A program made the position numbers and the translations under genes. A stretch of DNA of 64,000 bases from UBA5614 sp034678545. Lineage in GTDB: Bacteria > Cloacimonadota > Cloacimonadia > Cloacimonadales > Cloacimonadaceae. Location of the stretch: contig JAXDBS010000068.1 in assembly GCA_034678545.1 (NCBI GenBank), positions 1 through 64,000 on the forward strand, given 5' to 3'. This document shows, in pieces, positions 35,401 to 42,516 of this stretch. The first letter of the stretch is position 1. Each line of letters opens with the position of its first letter. The notes under the pieces were generated by a model. It was not told the DNA's origin. It saw only the letters and a list, made by a program, of their open reading frames with translations, and ran no database searches.

Positions 35401-36310
35401 AGGGCGCCGGATTCTCTGTGGTGGCCGTGTTCCAGATATTCTGCAGCCAGGCCTTGATGGCCGTGGTGGTAGTCCCGGTAACAGCTGTGGTGGCGAAGGT
35501 CACATTGTAGCCCTGCTGCCTTTTCCAGTTGATGAAGGGTTGCAGGGTCGCCTCGTAGTTGGCCGGGGCGATGATGATCAGGCCCAGCGGGTAGCGGTTC
35601 AGGGTGGTGCGCGGCGTCTCGTAATTGAACAGCGCCTGGGACAGTGCCGGTTCGAAAACCGGGGAGTAGTATCTTTCATAAAGCTCGTCCGTGGCGGCCC
35701 AATCAGCTCCGGCAAAGGCGACTTCCACCGTGGCGGAAGCGGTCACTTCCAACTGGGCGGTGGCGGGATTGTACCTGACAGGGACAAAGTCCAGGGCCAC
35801 CAGGCGCGCCCCGCGCAGCATGCCGATCTCCTCGACTTTAACAATTGGCTCGCCGGTCCAGCCCGTTCCGTTGTAAAATTCCCTGTCATAGGCAAACGGA
35901 ACCGTGGCGGGGTCCGCGCTTTTGGACTGGGATTCCTGTTTCGGCAAAAGGGGATGGCTGATCCCCAGGCCGGCCAGGCTCACCTGGCTGCTGCTGGATT
36001 GCGTCACCCGCGGCAGGACCTGCGCCTGCAGCGGAACGCGGATGATCTGCCTCAGCAGCGGCAGCTGAGGCAGGCCGGTACGGTTGGTCGTGGCGTAGCC
36101 TGCAATACTCAGTTCGGTAAAACGGCCCCGCGGCGTGTCGGTCTCCTGCCAGGCCAGTTCCCCGACCGTATAGTTGACCGTCAGCCCGGCCGGCGTGTCG
36201 CTCACCAAAGCGGCGGCATTAGGCTGATGGGATATGTCGATGGTGCCACCCAGCCCGAACAACAGGCCCTGGGCGCATAAAAGCACGGTTAGCCACAGTA
36301 GGCTTCTCAT
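32492..36310 (-). CDS. Gingipain-like peptidase C25 with C-terminal (type IX style) sorting domain, paralogue B
   Basis: The 1272-residue protein has the same architecture as its downstream neighbour: signal peptide (to ~20), pro-region with GLPQLPLLRQIIRVP, C25 domain with His near 450 (INYTAHGSETSW) and Cys near 486 in a Cys pair (VAVGNCCLTNHF), beta-sandwich modules, a jelly-roll domain (RKVSSESGYDLLKFYID) and a sorting domain (LEGNYPNPFNPVTAIRYSV ... SGVYMYRMT). The start follows AAGGAGATGTT. The two genes probably arose by tandem duplication and are co-transcribed. The Cys-Cys at the active site differs from paralogue A. The true substrates are unknown. Confidence 0.9.
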   Translation of the reverse strand: MRSLLWLTVLLCAQGLLFGLGGTIDISHQPNAAALVSDTPAGLTVNYTVGELAWQETDTPRGRFTELSIAGYATTNRTGLPQLPLLRQIIRVPLQAQVLPRVTQSSSSQVSLAGLGISHPLLPKQESQSKSADPATVPFAYDREFYNGTGWTGEPIVKVEEIGMLRGARLVALDFVPVRYNPATAQLEVTASATVEVAFAGADWAATDELYERYYSPVFEPALSQALFNYETPRTTLNRYPLGLIIIAPANYEATLQPFINWKRQQGYNVTFATTAVTGTTTTAIKAWLQNIWNTATTENPAPSYLLLVGDTGQIPAWTGNTDSGHVTDLSYVRLQGTDYVPEMYFGRFSATSTTQVQTYVDKTLMYEKYAMPDPSYLSHTVLIAGMDSYYAQTHGNGQINYGKNNYFGESTAPAWTPYGPYNIRNHMYPYPASGSSDSAILADMSAGLGFINYTAHGSETSWSDPSVNIANINAMTNVNKYFVAVGNCCLTNHFNTAECFGEAITRTAGKGAVAYIGGTNSTYWDEDFYWAVGYKTPITSSGPAWMANRIGAYDALFHYHDEAVADWAGTLGAQVLMGNLAVVQANSSRANYYWEIYSIMGDPSLIPYMGIPTANTAQYAPTVQIGVGTMQITADPYTFVGISQNDVLHGSGMTDGSGNLTLNFIPFTTPGPASLVLTRSLRQPIIATVEVTSGAGPYIIINSMFINDSNNSIPEAGETLYLEPIINNVGTQAAQAVTATVTTANPYVNIINNTTTLASVAVNTPYTIGNTFQVEILNSIPDQEEVEFTFTFTDGSNNTWSGTRSITVNAPDLTFSAPTFFDPNNNGAFEQGETITVTFNLSNTGHAATSAAQLNVVINSPHATTTQSVFTLPGFNVGTVIPITLDINISASAPTGGVISVGLALTAGAQLVNSMFALPVGAVGDGFEIGSIGAGWQNVSTIPWTIVSGTTNAHTGNYCVRSGAIGHNGITELSVTLNVGMAGEISFWRKVSSESGYDLLKFYIDSDEQGSWSGNLPWGQQTYAVAAGQHTFRWSYQKDYSSTSGYDCAWIDDIVFPISGDANAPIYYQPTTSLNYSGVELHTIVSQDLVIRNLGPEAMTGTINAPSLFGLHLNGVSIVSPHTYSIPAHGNATLMVSVYLNSATNFNGELVITSNDPNYPSQQVALSVSSVTNDDNTAPAVTALEGNYPNPFNPVTAIRYSVKEAGPVTIKIYNTKGQLVRTLVNAQAKAGSHSQVWDGRDDAGKPVSSGVYMYRMTVPGFAQTRKMMLMK

Positions 36311-36336
36311 AACATCTCCTTGTATCTATCGAATTA

Positions 36337-36364
36337 TTGTTAATGCAACATTAGTACTTATAAT
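36337..36364 (+). promoter_or_regulatory. Strong-looking plus-strand promoter in the 36.3-36.7 kb gap
   Basis: TTGTTA (36337-36342), a 16-bp spacer and a perfect TATAAT (36359-36364) occur in AT-rich DNA. The next plus-strand gene starts about 380 bp later, so it would give a long leader or drive a small RNA. The same bases are partly symmetrical (TTATAATATAAG) and could also serve the minus-strand peptidase. Confidence 0.4.
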
Positions 36365-36745
36365 ATAAGCAAAAACAGCGCCGAAAACAGAAAAATCCTC
36401 TGCCTGCGCCTCGCAGGGACCTGCCCCATTCCGGTTCCCGTTTAATGAACAATCCGGATCAGGTCTTACCCTTGCCGGATTGTCATTATCAGGGATCTGA
36501 CCTTTTTAGTCAAGGTTTATTACCTGACGGAAGTCCAAACACCGCTTCCAAATTTGCGTTCCGCTGCCTTGTTCCCTGCTCCGCCCCTGTATCCCCGCCT
36601 CCTGCCCAACTCGATCTAACCCTCAGATAAAGCCGGTTTTGCCCTGATCTGAAGATATGCTGAGGCTGATCTCCGCCTGACGTTTCAAGGGCGGTCCGGG
36701 TCAGATGTGATTGACAAAAACGGCGGCTTTGCCAAGCTGTTTTTC
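36365..36745. other. Intergenic leader region upstream of the BtuF-like gene
   Basis: About 380 bp without a gene. It contains a 9-bp inverted repeat, ACAATCCGG (36449-36457) / CCGGATTGT (36475-36483), then GACCTTTTT (about 36499-36507) resembling a weak terminator. A TTGACA box lies at 36711-36716. I looked for a cobalamin riboswitch core and found none, and there is no Fur-like palindrome. Confidence 0.4.
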
Positions 36746-37627
36746 ATGATCAGAAATGACCTGTTTTACATGTTCGGTGTCCTCCTTCCGGCGGCTTTGC
36801 TGCTGCCCCTGCTGCTGCTCGCCCTGGTCGGCGGCTGCCAAGAAAGCGCTTCCGGACAGGCGGAAGCCCGCTATGTCGTGCTCTCGCCCGAACTGGCGGA
36901 GATCATCGCCGTGATCGAAGGGACGAACAATATCGTGGGCGTCACGGAGGAATGCGCCTGGCCGGCTGAACTGCAGGCCAAGGCCCGGGTGGGGAAATTC
37001 GGCGCTTTGGACAGGGAAAAGATCATCGCCCTGCAGCCCACCCTGGTCTTCGCCTCCTCGCTCGAACAGCAGGCCGCGGCGACCGAGCTGGCCAAACTCG
37101 GCATCCCCGTCCATACGGTTTATCCCAGATCCATTGAGGAATTGCTGGAAGCAGTAAAAACCGTCGGCGCCGCCCTGAAAATGCCTGACCGGGCCGCTTT
37201 CGTGGCGGACAGCCTGCGTGCCGAACTGGACAGGATCAAGGCCACGCCCCCCCCTGGCGGTTCCCCCCGCCCCAAGGTCTATCTGGAGATCTACCGCGAA
37301 CCGTTGATGAGCGTGGCGGACAGTTCCTTCGTGGGTCAGCTGATCGAACTGGCCGGCGGGGACAACATCTTCTCCCACCTGGAGCGCGACTACTCCCGCA
37401 TCAGGGCGGAGGACGTGATCAGGGCCAAGCCGGACATCATGATCTGCTATTCCCGGGATAGCCTGGCAAACATCCAAAAGCGCTTGGGCTGGCAGGACAT
37501 CCCGGCTGTAAAAAACAACCGCATCTGCTTTGAGAATGACCTCAATCCGGACTGGATCCTGCGGGCCGGTCCCCGCTGCGTGCAGGGCGCCAAGCGCCTG
37601 CGGGAAATCTTATATGAGAATAAATAA
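36746..37627 (+). CDS. btuF: BtuF/FhuD-like substrate-binding lipoprotein of a cobalamin or iron-chelate ABC importer
   Basis: The protein has about 293 residues. The frame is open from GTG 36707; ATG 36746 or 36770 gives a better signal peptide, which ends in lipobox VGGC. The mature part is a helical-backbone (cluster A-II) binding protein: YVVLSPELAEIIAVI, NNIVGVTEECAWP, VGKFGALDREKIIALQPTLVF and AEDVIRAKPDIMICY. It delivers ligand to the FecCD permease encoded 420 bp downstream. B12 is plausible because methylmalonyl-CoA metabolism needs it, but an iron chelate cannot be excluded. No ATPase gene is adjacent. The gap to the permease gene is filled by two repeat copies. Confidence 0.75.
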   Translation: MIRNDLFYMFGVLLPAALLLPLLLLALVGGCQESASGQAEARYVVLSPELAEIIAVIEGTNNIVGVTEECAWPAELQAKARVGKFGALDREKIIALQPTLVFASSLEQQAAATELAKLGIPVHTVYPRSIEELLEAVKTVGAALKMPDRAAFVADSLRAELDRIKATPPPGGSPRPKVYLEIYREPLMSVADSSFVGQLIELAGGDNIFSHLERDYSRIRAEDVIRAKPDIMICYSRDSLANIQKRLGWQDIPAVKNNRICFENDLNPDWILRAGPRCVQGAKRLREILYENK

Positions 37628-37683
37628 CGATCCGTTGTTCCTGCGACCGGGGTCCCCTGACAGCTTGCCGGCTGGAGTGGACG

Positions 37684-37885
37684 AGCAGGGATCCAGCCTG
37701 TTTTATCTTTTCCCGCGCGGCACCCCTATTTGTATGGGGCTCTGCCCCATGCCCCGTTTCTCTCAGTGGCCAATCTTGGGACGCAACGACGGACGCACCC
37801 GTCTGTCAGAGTTGATTGTACAGACGAGGTGTCTGTACTTACATTCCGTCGTTCCTGCGCAGGCAGAGCCTGTCCTCGACCTGAT
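37684..37885 (+). repeat. Dispersed composite palindromic repeat, copy 4 (longest)
   Basis: In order: a GCCTGTTTTATCTTTTCCCG lead, GGCACCCCTATTTGTA, the ATGGGGC-TCT-GCCCCAT hairpin, a variable ~85-bp part, CAGACGAGGTGTCTGTACTT and CCGTCGTTCCTGCGCAGGCA, then GAGCCTGTCCTCG. It is the best template for defining the family. Confidence 0.85.
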
Positions 37886-38040
37886 CGGGGAAACCCATGC
37901 TGTTTTATCTTTTCCCGCCCACCACCCCTTTTTGTCTGGGGCTTCGCCCCATGCCCTGTTTCCATCAGCTGTCATTCCGGATGTGGGGATAAGCTTCCCA
38001 GTTTGTCCAGTACAGGCGGGACGCCTGTACCTGCACAAAA
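37886..38040 (+). repeat. Dispersed composite palindromic repeat, copy 5 (tandem to copy 4)
   Basis: It repeats the TGTTTTATCTTTTCCCG lead and has CCCACCACCCC, TGGGGC-TTC-GCCCCA, GTCATTCCGGATGTGGGG and the GTACAGGC-GGGAC-GCCTGTAC hairpin. The GTCATTCCGGATGTGGGG segment is identical to that of copy 1 (about 7012-7029). Confidence 0.85.
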
Positions 38041-38049
38041 TAATGACGC

Positions 38050-38976
38050 ATGCGTAAGATCCTGCTGTTCGGACTGATCCTCCTCCTCGGGGTGTTGCTG
38101 GCCTTTGTCTACCTGACGGCAGGCGGGGCGGACTCCAACATCCTGCTCAACGTGCGCCTGCCGCGCCTGATCCTGACTCTGTTCGCGGGCATGACTTTGG
38201 CCGGGATCGGCTCCGTGTACCAGATGATGCTGAATAATCCCTTGGCGGAGCCCTACATTTTGGGCATCTCGTCGGGAGCGGCTTTGGGCGCTGTGTTGGC
38301 CGGCCTGGCGGGGCTGTTTATCCTGATGCCCCTGTTCGGTTTCGCGGGCGCCATGCTGACCATGCTGCTGGTCTGGCTGCTGGCGCAGAAGAAGGGCCAG
38401 TTCGACAAGACGCGTCTGCTGCTGTCCGGGATCATCGCCGGGATGTTCTTATCGGCCGTCATCTCGCTCGTGATGTATCTCTTCCAGCAGGACACGCTGC
38501 TGATCCTGGGCACCCTGATGGGCAATCTGGGGCATATCTTCAGCCGGTCGGAATACCGCTTTTTCCTTGTCCTGGCGGGGCTGGGCCTGTTTGTTTTATA
38601 TGTTATTTACCGGGACAGCCTGACCCTGGACGTGATGAGCGGCGGCGATCTTTACGCGGGCAGCGTGGGCGTCAATGTGCACCGCGTCCGGCGGCGCCTG
38701 TTCGTCCTGAGCTCTCTTCTGACGGGCATTTGCGTCGCCTACGCCGGGATCATCGGCTTCGTGGGGCTCGTCATTCCGCACACAGTCAGGCTGCTGGCCG
38801 GGAATTCGCAGCGCCGGGTGTATCCCCTTTCCCTGCTGCTGGGCGGCATTTTCCTGCTCGGCTGCGACTTCGCCGCCATGCACCTGACCGCGCTGGAACT
38901 GCCAGTGGGCGTCGTCACCGCCTTCATCGGCTGCCCCTTCTTCGTCTGGCTGCTGCTGCGCAAAAAGCATGATTAA
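38050..38976 (+). CDS. btuC: FecCD-family ABC permease (cobalamin/iron-chelate)
   Basis: The 308-residue protein is short for BtuC (~325) but complete, with about nine or ten membrane helices. Family motifs are VRLPRLILTLFAGMTLAGIG, then NPLAEPYILGISSGAALGA, the SVGVNVHRVRR cytoplasmic loop that couples to the ATPase, and GFVGLVIPHTVRLLAG. It starts right after a repeat copy with no clear ribosome site, so the promoter or coupling to the upstream binding-protein gene may have been altered. The next gene overlaps by 8 bp and is a methyltransferase, so the ATPase is missing from this locus. Confidence 0.87.
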   Translation: MRKILLFGLILLLGVLLAFVYLTAGGADSNILLNVRLPRLILTLFAGMTLAGIGSVYQMMLNNPLAEPYILGISSGAALGAVLAGLAGLFILMPLFGFAGAMLTMLLVWLLAQKKGQFDKTRLLLSGIIAGMFLSAVISLVMYLFQQDTLLILGTLMGNLGHIFSRSEYRFFLVLAGLGLFVLYVIYRDSLTLDVMSGGDLYAGSVGVNVHRVRRRLFVLSSLLTGICVAYAGIIGFVGLVIPHTVRLLAGNSQRRVYPLSLLLGGIFLLGCDFAAMHLTALELPVGVVTAFIGCPFFVWLLLRKKHD

Positions 38977-39775
38977 GACGCACCGCTACTCGCAGGCGAA
39001 GTTCGCCTCCTTCAGCCCGGAGAAGCAGCTCAAGGCGATCATGGCCATGCTCGCCGCCCTTGAGAACAACCTGGCCGAAGACGACTTCCGGCAGGAGATC
39101 ATTCCCGTCATTCTGGATTGTTTGAATTGGTCAGTTCCGGAAGTTCGAAAGGACCTGCGGGACCTTGAAAAACTCACGCCCGAAACCGCCCCCCATGAAG
39201 CCCTGCGCCTGATCGACCCGCTCCTGCGGCTTTACGGCAAATCCTGCAACGAGAAGGAGCCGCTGGTGTACAGGTATGACGGGCGCGTCCTGGGCCCGCT
39301 CCACAAGGTGCCCTATCCCCTCACAGTGATCGCCGACAACCTCCGCTCCCGCTACAACCTGGGCGCCATCTACCGCACCGCCGAGTGCGTGAAGGCCCGC
39401 TGGATGTACCTTTGCGGCATTACCGCCTTCCCGCCCCTGAACGCCTGCCTGAAAACGGCCATGGGCACGCAGGAACGGGTACCCTACACGCTGGTCTCGC
39501 AAACCGCGGAGGCCATCAGGTACTGCAGAAAGGACGGCCTGCCCGTGCTCGCCCTGGAGACCGCCTCCCATGCCGTCAACCTGTTCGAGTACAAGCCGGA
39601 AAAGCCTGTGGCGCTGATCCTGGGCAACGAAGCCCTGGGCATCGAAGAGGAAATCCTGCAGCAGGCAGACGGGGTCCTCTACATCCCCACCTACGGCTGG
39701 AAAAACTCGCTGAACGTGAGCAACGCTTTTGCCCTCGCGGCCTACCACCTCTCAGGAATTACGGTAAAGAGTTAG
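38969..39775 (+). CDS. SpoU (TrmH)-family RNA 2'-O-methyltransferase
   Basis: The protein has 268 residues. The C-terminal ~150 are a SPOUT knot domain with motif 1 (VIADNLRSRYNLGAIYRTAE), motif 2 (PVALILGNEALGIEEEIL) and motif 3 (LYIPTYGWKNSLNVSNAFALA). The first ~95 residues are helical and unlike the L30e-type domain of TrmH/RlmB. It should methylate a ribose in tRNA or rRNA using SAM. It overlaps the permease gene by 8 bp, so it is co-transcribed although functionally unrelated. Confidence 0.9.
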   Translation: MIKTHRYSQAKFASFSPEKQLKAIMAMLAALENNLAEDDFRQEIIPVILDCLNWSVPEVRKDLRDLEKLTPETAPHEALRLIDPLLRLYGKSCNEKEPLVYRYDGRVLGPLHKVPYPLTVIADNLRSRYNLGAIYRTAECVKARWMYLCGITAFPPLNACLKTAMGTQERVPYTLVSQTAEAIRYCRKDGLPVLALETASHAVNLFEYKPEKPVALILGNEALGIEEEILQQADGVLYIPTYGWKNSLNVSNAFALAAYHLSGITVKS

Positions 39776-39837
39776 GTAGGCTCTTCCGGGAGTCCTTTTT
39801 GCCAATTAAAGGAATCTGTTTGCGTACTATTTATAAC

Positions 39838-40012
39838 CGGGGCATGGGGCGTGTCGTCCTCGCGAAGGCGGGGACCCAGGATCAGCGACGGTAGGCGCGT
39901 TCTTAAAAAAAACAGGCTGGGTTTCCCCGAACAGGGCGAGGACAGGCTCTGCCTGCGCAGGAACGACGGTGCGCAGTAACGGGGTATGGGGCGGAACCTT
40001 ATACCAATTCGG
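39838..40012 (-). repeat. Dispersed composite palindromic repeat, copy 6 (inverted)
   Basis: Read on the minus strand: TTCCGCCCCATACCCCGTTA, then CCGTCGTTCCTGCGCAGGCA, GAGCCTGTCCTCG, CGGGGAAACCCAGCCTG, a run of T, and an end segment with CGCCTACCGTCGCT and CCCCGCCTTCGCGAGGAC. The last part matches the fragment at 1836-1906. Confidence 0.85.
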
Positions 40013-40019
40013 ACTGCTG

Positions 40020-40316
40020 TCAGATCTCCGAAACCTTGATCCGGCGCGCAATCCGCCGGTCCAGGACATAGCGCGCGTCCCCTACGGCTATGATCAGGTT
40101 CGGCTCGTCCGCTTCGTTGCGCAGGACCTTGACCTGCACACCGTCATAGAGGCCGCGCTCCACAGTTTTGTGGTCGTTGTTGCAGGCGATGGCCACGCTG
40201 GTTTCCGCCGCCACCTGTGACAGGTCCTCATAGGGCCGGTCCTTCCTGCAACGGTTTCGGCGGCGTCCCCGCCCCAGGCCCATCCTTCCGCCCAGTCGCC
40301 TAAACAGATGCTGCAT
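40020..40316 (-). CDS. feoA: FeoA-like ferrous iron transport accessory protein
   Basis: The protein has 98 residues, starting at MQHLFRRLGGRMGL after GGGAAGGAAAT. A basic N-terminal tail precedes an SH3-like FeoA core: VERGLYDGVQVKVLRNEADEPNLIIAVGDARYVLDRRIARRIKV. This matches the family's 'GI..G..V.V......P.....G....L....A..I.V' pattern. It overlaps the end of feoB by 17 bp and is third in a fur-feoB-feoA operon. FeoA is thought to modulate FeoB. The divergence of the first half keeps some doubt. Confidence 0.8.
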   Translation of the reverse strand: MQHLFRRLGGRMGLGRGRRRNRCRKDRPYEDLSQVAAETSVAIACNNDHKTVERGLYDGVQVKVLRNEADEPNLIIAVGDARYVLDRRIARRIKVSEI

Positions 40317-42447
40317 ATTTCCTTCCCGCCGCGAAAAGCAGCCAGTACTGGATGACAAACACCGCCGCCACCACCGCCAGCCAGAACAGCGAGCCCGTGG
40401 GGTCCAGCGGCAGATTGAACAACCGGTAGAACAGGGTCGCCACCAGCCAGGCCTGCAGGGTCAGAAAACCGAAGGCGAAAGCCATCCAGCCTTTGCCGTG
40501 TTCCCTCCAGAGCATGGCCAAAGCCGCTGCGCAGGGCGAATACAGTAAAATGAAAAGCAGATAGGCAAAGCCGGAAACGCCGTCGCCGAAGCGTTGCCTG
40601 ATCTCCGCCCCGGCGCTTTCGTCCGTGCCGCTCGCATACAGGGACTGCAACGAGCCCACGATCGCCTCCTTGGCGAACAGCCCGGAGAGTAGCGCCACGC
40701 TGGCCGGCCAGTTGTCCCGGGCGATGCCCATCGGCTCGAAGGCGGGGCTGACGGCCTTGCCAGCCAGTTCCATCAGGGAGACGCGCTTTGCCTGAGCGGG
40801 CAGGCCAGGCCAGGGCTGAACCTGGGCGGGCAGGGTGATCATCTGCAGGACATACATCACGGCGATCACAACCAGAATGGTCTTGCCGGCGCGCAGGATA
40901 AAGTCCTTCAGGCGGTGCCAGGCGTGCATCATGATACCGTTGAAGGTGGGCAGGTGATAGGCCGGCAGTTCCATGATGAAGTCCGCCGGCTGGCTTTTGA
41001 ACAGCGTTTTCTTGAGCAAAAAGCCCGTCGCCAGCGCCAGGATTATCCCTGTCAGGTAGAGCCCGAACACGACCAGGCTGGCGCTTTTGGGAAAGAAGAT
41101 CATGGCCAGGAAGGCATAGACGGGCAGCTTGGCGCCGCAGCTCATGAAGGGCGTAAGCAGCGAGGTCATGACCCTGTCGCGCCTGTTTTCCAGGGTCCGG
41201 GTCGCCATGATGGCCGGCACGGTGCAGCCGAAGCCCACCAGCAAAGGGATGAACGCCTTGCCCGGCAGGCCGATGCGCCGCATGAACCTGTCCGCCACAA
41301 AGGCGGCGCGCGCCATGTAGCCGGAATCCTCCAGCCAGGCCAGGCTGATGAAGATGAACAGGATGGGCGGGATGAACGTGGCGATGGTGACCAGTCCGGC
41401 GCCGAGCCCGTTGGAGAGGAAATCCGCCAGCCAACCCGGGACGGCCAGACCCCGCAGCAGCAGCCCGAACCGCCCCACCAGCAGCCATCCCAAAGCCTTG
41501 CTGATCAGCGCCACCAGTGGCTGGCTGAGCCAGATGGTGAGCGAAAAGACCAGAAACATCACGAGGAAGAAAATGGGCAGGCCGAGCAGCCCGTTCAGGA
41601 CCAAGCCGTCGATCCGGTCCGACCAGGTCGCGCGCGCTTTCGCTTTGCGCTTCACCACGTCCTTGACCAGGCCGCGGATCAGGCCGTAGCGGTCGTCGGC
41701 AATGACGTTGCGGATGTCCTGGCGGCGGTGTTTTTCGATGGATTTCGCCACCTGCTGCACCGCGGCATTTTCCTCCGGTTTCAGCAGTTTCAGGTAATCC
41801 CCGTCCTGCTCCAGCAGTTTAAGCGCCAGCCAGCGCCTGTCCCAGGAACGGTCGAAACGCTCCAGGTCGGCGCCGTAACCGATCTTGACCAGGCCCAGTT
41901 CCACCACTTCGTCGTAGCAGGGGACAAATCCTGTTTCGCAGGGCCGGGACAGGCGGGACAGGATCTCGGCTTTGAGTCCTGAGGCGCTTTCCCGGTGATA
42001 CAGCCTGAGGGGCACGACGCTGCAGCCGAGGTGGCCGCGCAGGTGTTCGGTATCAATTTCTATCCCGTTCTGTTCCGCGATATCCAGCATGGTCAGCACG
42101 GCCAGAACGGGGACCCGCATCTCCAGCAGTTGCAGGGTCAGGTAGAGGTTGCGCTCCAGGTTGGAGGCGTCCACTATGTTGATCACCAGGTCGGGCCGCT
42201 TGGTCAGCAGATAGTCCCGGCTCACCTTTTCGTCGGGCGTGCCGGCGGTCAGTGAATAAATGCCCGGCAGGTCTATGACGCTGATCTCCAGGCCGCCTTC
42301 CGCGAACCTGCCCCGCTTGTGCTCTACCGTGACCCCGGGCCAGTTCCCGACCGTCTGGCGGCTGCCTGTCAGGATGTTGAAGACGGTGGTCTTGCCGACG
42401 TTGGGGTTGCCGAGCAGGGCGATGGTTCTGTCCGCGCGCTTTTCCAT
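40300..42447 (-). CDS. feoB: Ferrous iron transporter FeoB
   Basis: The 715-residue protein has an N-terminal G domain with G1 GNPNVGKTTVFN (13-24), a G2 region NWPGVTVEHKRG, G3 DLPGIYSL (59-66) and a G4 that reads TMLD (119-122) where NxxD is normal. A helical GDI-like spacer and a membrane domain follow, with the conserved gate segments PFMSCGAKLPVYAF and the FLLKKTLFK/PLLVGFGCTVPA regions. It imports Fe2+ across the inner membrane. The Thr for Asn change in G4 may alter guanine recognition. The operon is downstream of fur and its Fur box. Confidence 0.96.
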   Translation of the reverse strand: MEKRADRTIALLGNPNVGKTTVFNILTGSRQTVGNWPGVTVEHKRGRFAEGGLEISVIDLPGIYSLTAGTPDEKVSRDYLLTKRPDLVINIVDASNLERNLYLTLQLLEMRVPVLAVLTMLDIAEQNGIEIDTEHLRGHLGCSVVPLRLYHRESASGLKAEILSRLSRPCETGFVPCYDEVVELGLVKIGYGADLERFDRSWDRRWLALKLLEQDGDYLKLLKPEENAAVQQVAKSIEKHRRQDIRNVIADDRYGLIRGLVKDVVKRKAKARATWSDRIDGLVLNGLLGLPIFFLVMFLVFSLTIWLSQPLVALISKALGWLLVGRFGLLLRGLAVPGWLADFLSNGLGAGLVTIATFIPPILFIFISLAWLEDSGYMARAAFVADRFMRRIGLPGKAFIPLLVGFGCTVPAIMATRTLENRRDRVMTSLLTPFMSCGAKLPVYAFLAMIFFPKSASLVVFGLYLTGIILALATGFLLKKTLFKSQPADFIMELPAYHLPTFNGIMMHAWHRLKDFILRAGKTILVVIAVMYVLQMITLPAQVQPWPGLPAQAKRVSLMELAGKAVSPAFEPMGIARDNWPASVALLSGLFAKEAIVGSLQSLYASGTDESAGAEIRQRFGDGVSGFAYLLFILLYSPCAAALAMLWREHGKGWMAFAFGFLTLQAWLVATLFYRLFNLPLDPTGSLFWLAVVAAVFVIQYWLLFAAGRKYAASV

Positions 42448-42516
42448 ATTTGTCAGGCGTTCATCCCGCTGCCGCGGTCCGGTTCGGAGGGGGCGGATGG
42501 CTCTCTGATGATCAAT

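Noticed and set aside
34361..36280. A 639-codon plus-strand ORF opposite the second C25 peptidase, and similar long antisense ORFs (3890-5149, 31151-32341, 47377-48849).
   Set aside because: They lie wholly opposite well-recognised genes and encode compositionally biased (G/V/H/D-rich) sequence without motifs. They are by-products of high third-position GC.
36365..36745. Cobalamin riboswitch upstream of the BtuF-like gene.
   Set aside because: No B12-box-like core was found by eye in this leader.
36707..38050. CRISPR array from the repeated GC-rich units near 37.7-38.0 kb.
   Set aside because: Units are long, unequal and palindromic with no regular spacers, and no cas gene is present. They belong to the dispersed repeat family.
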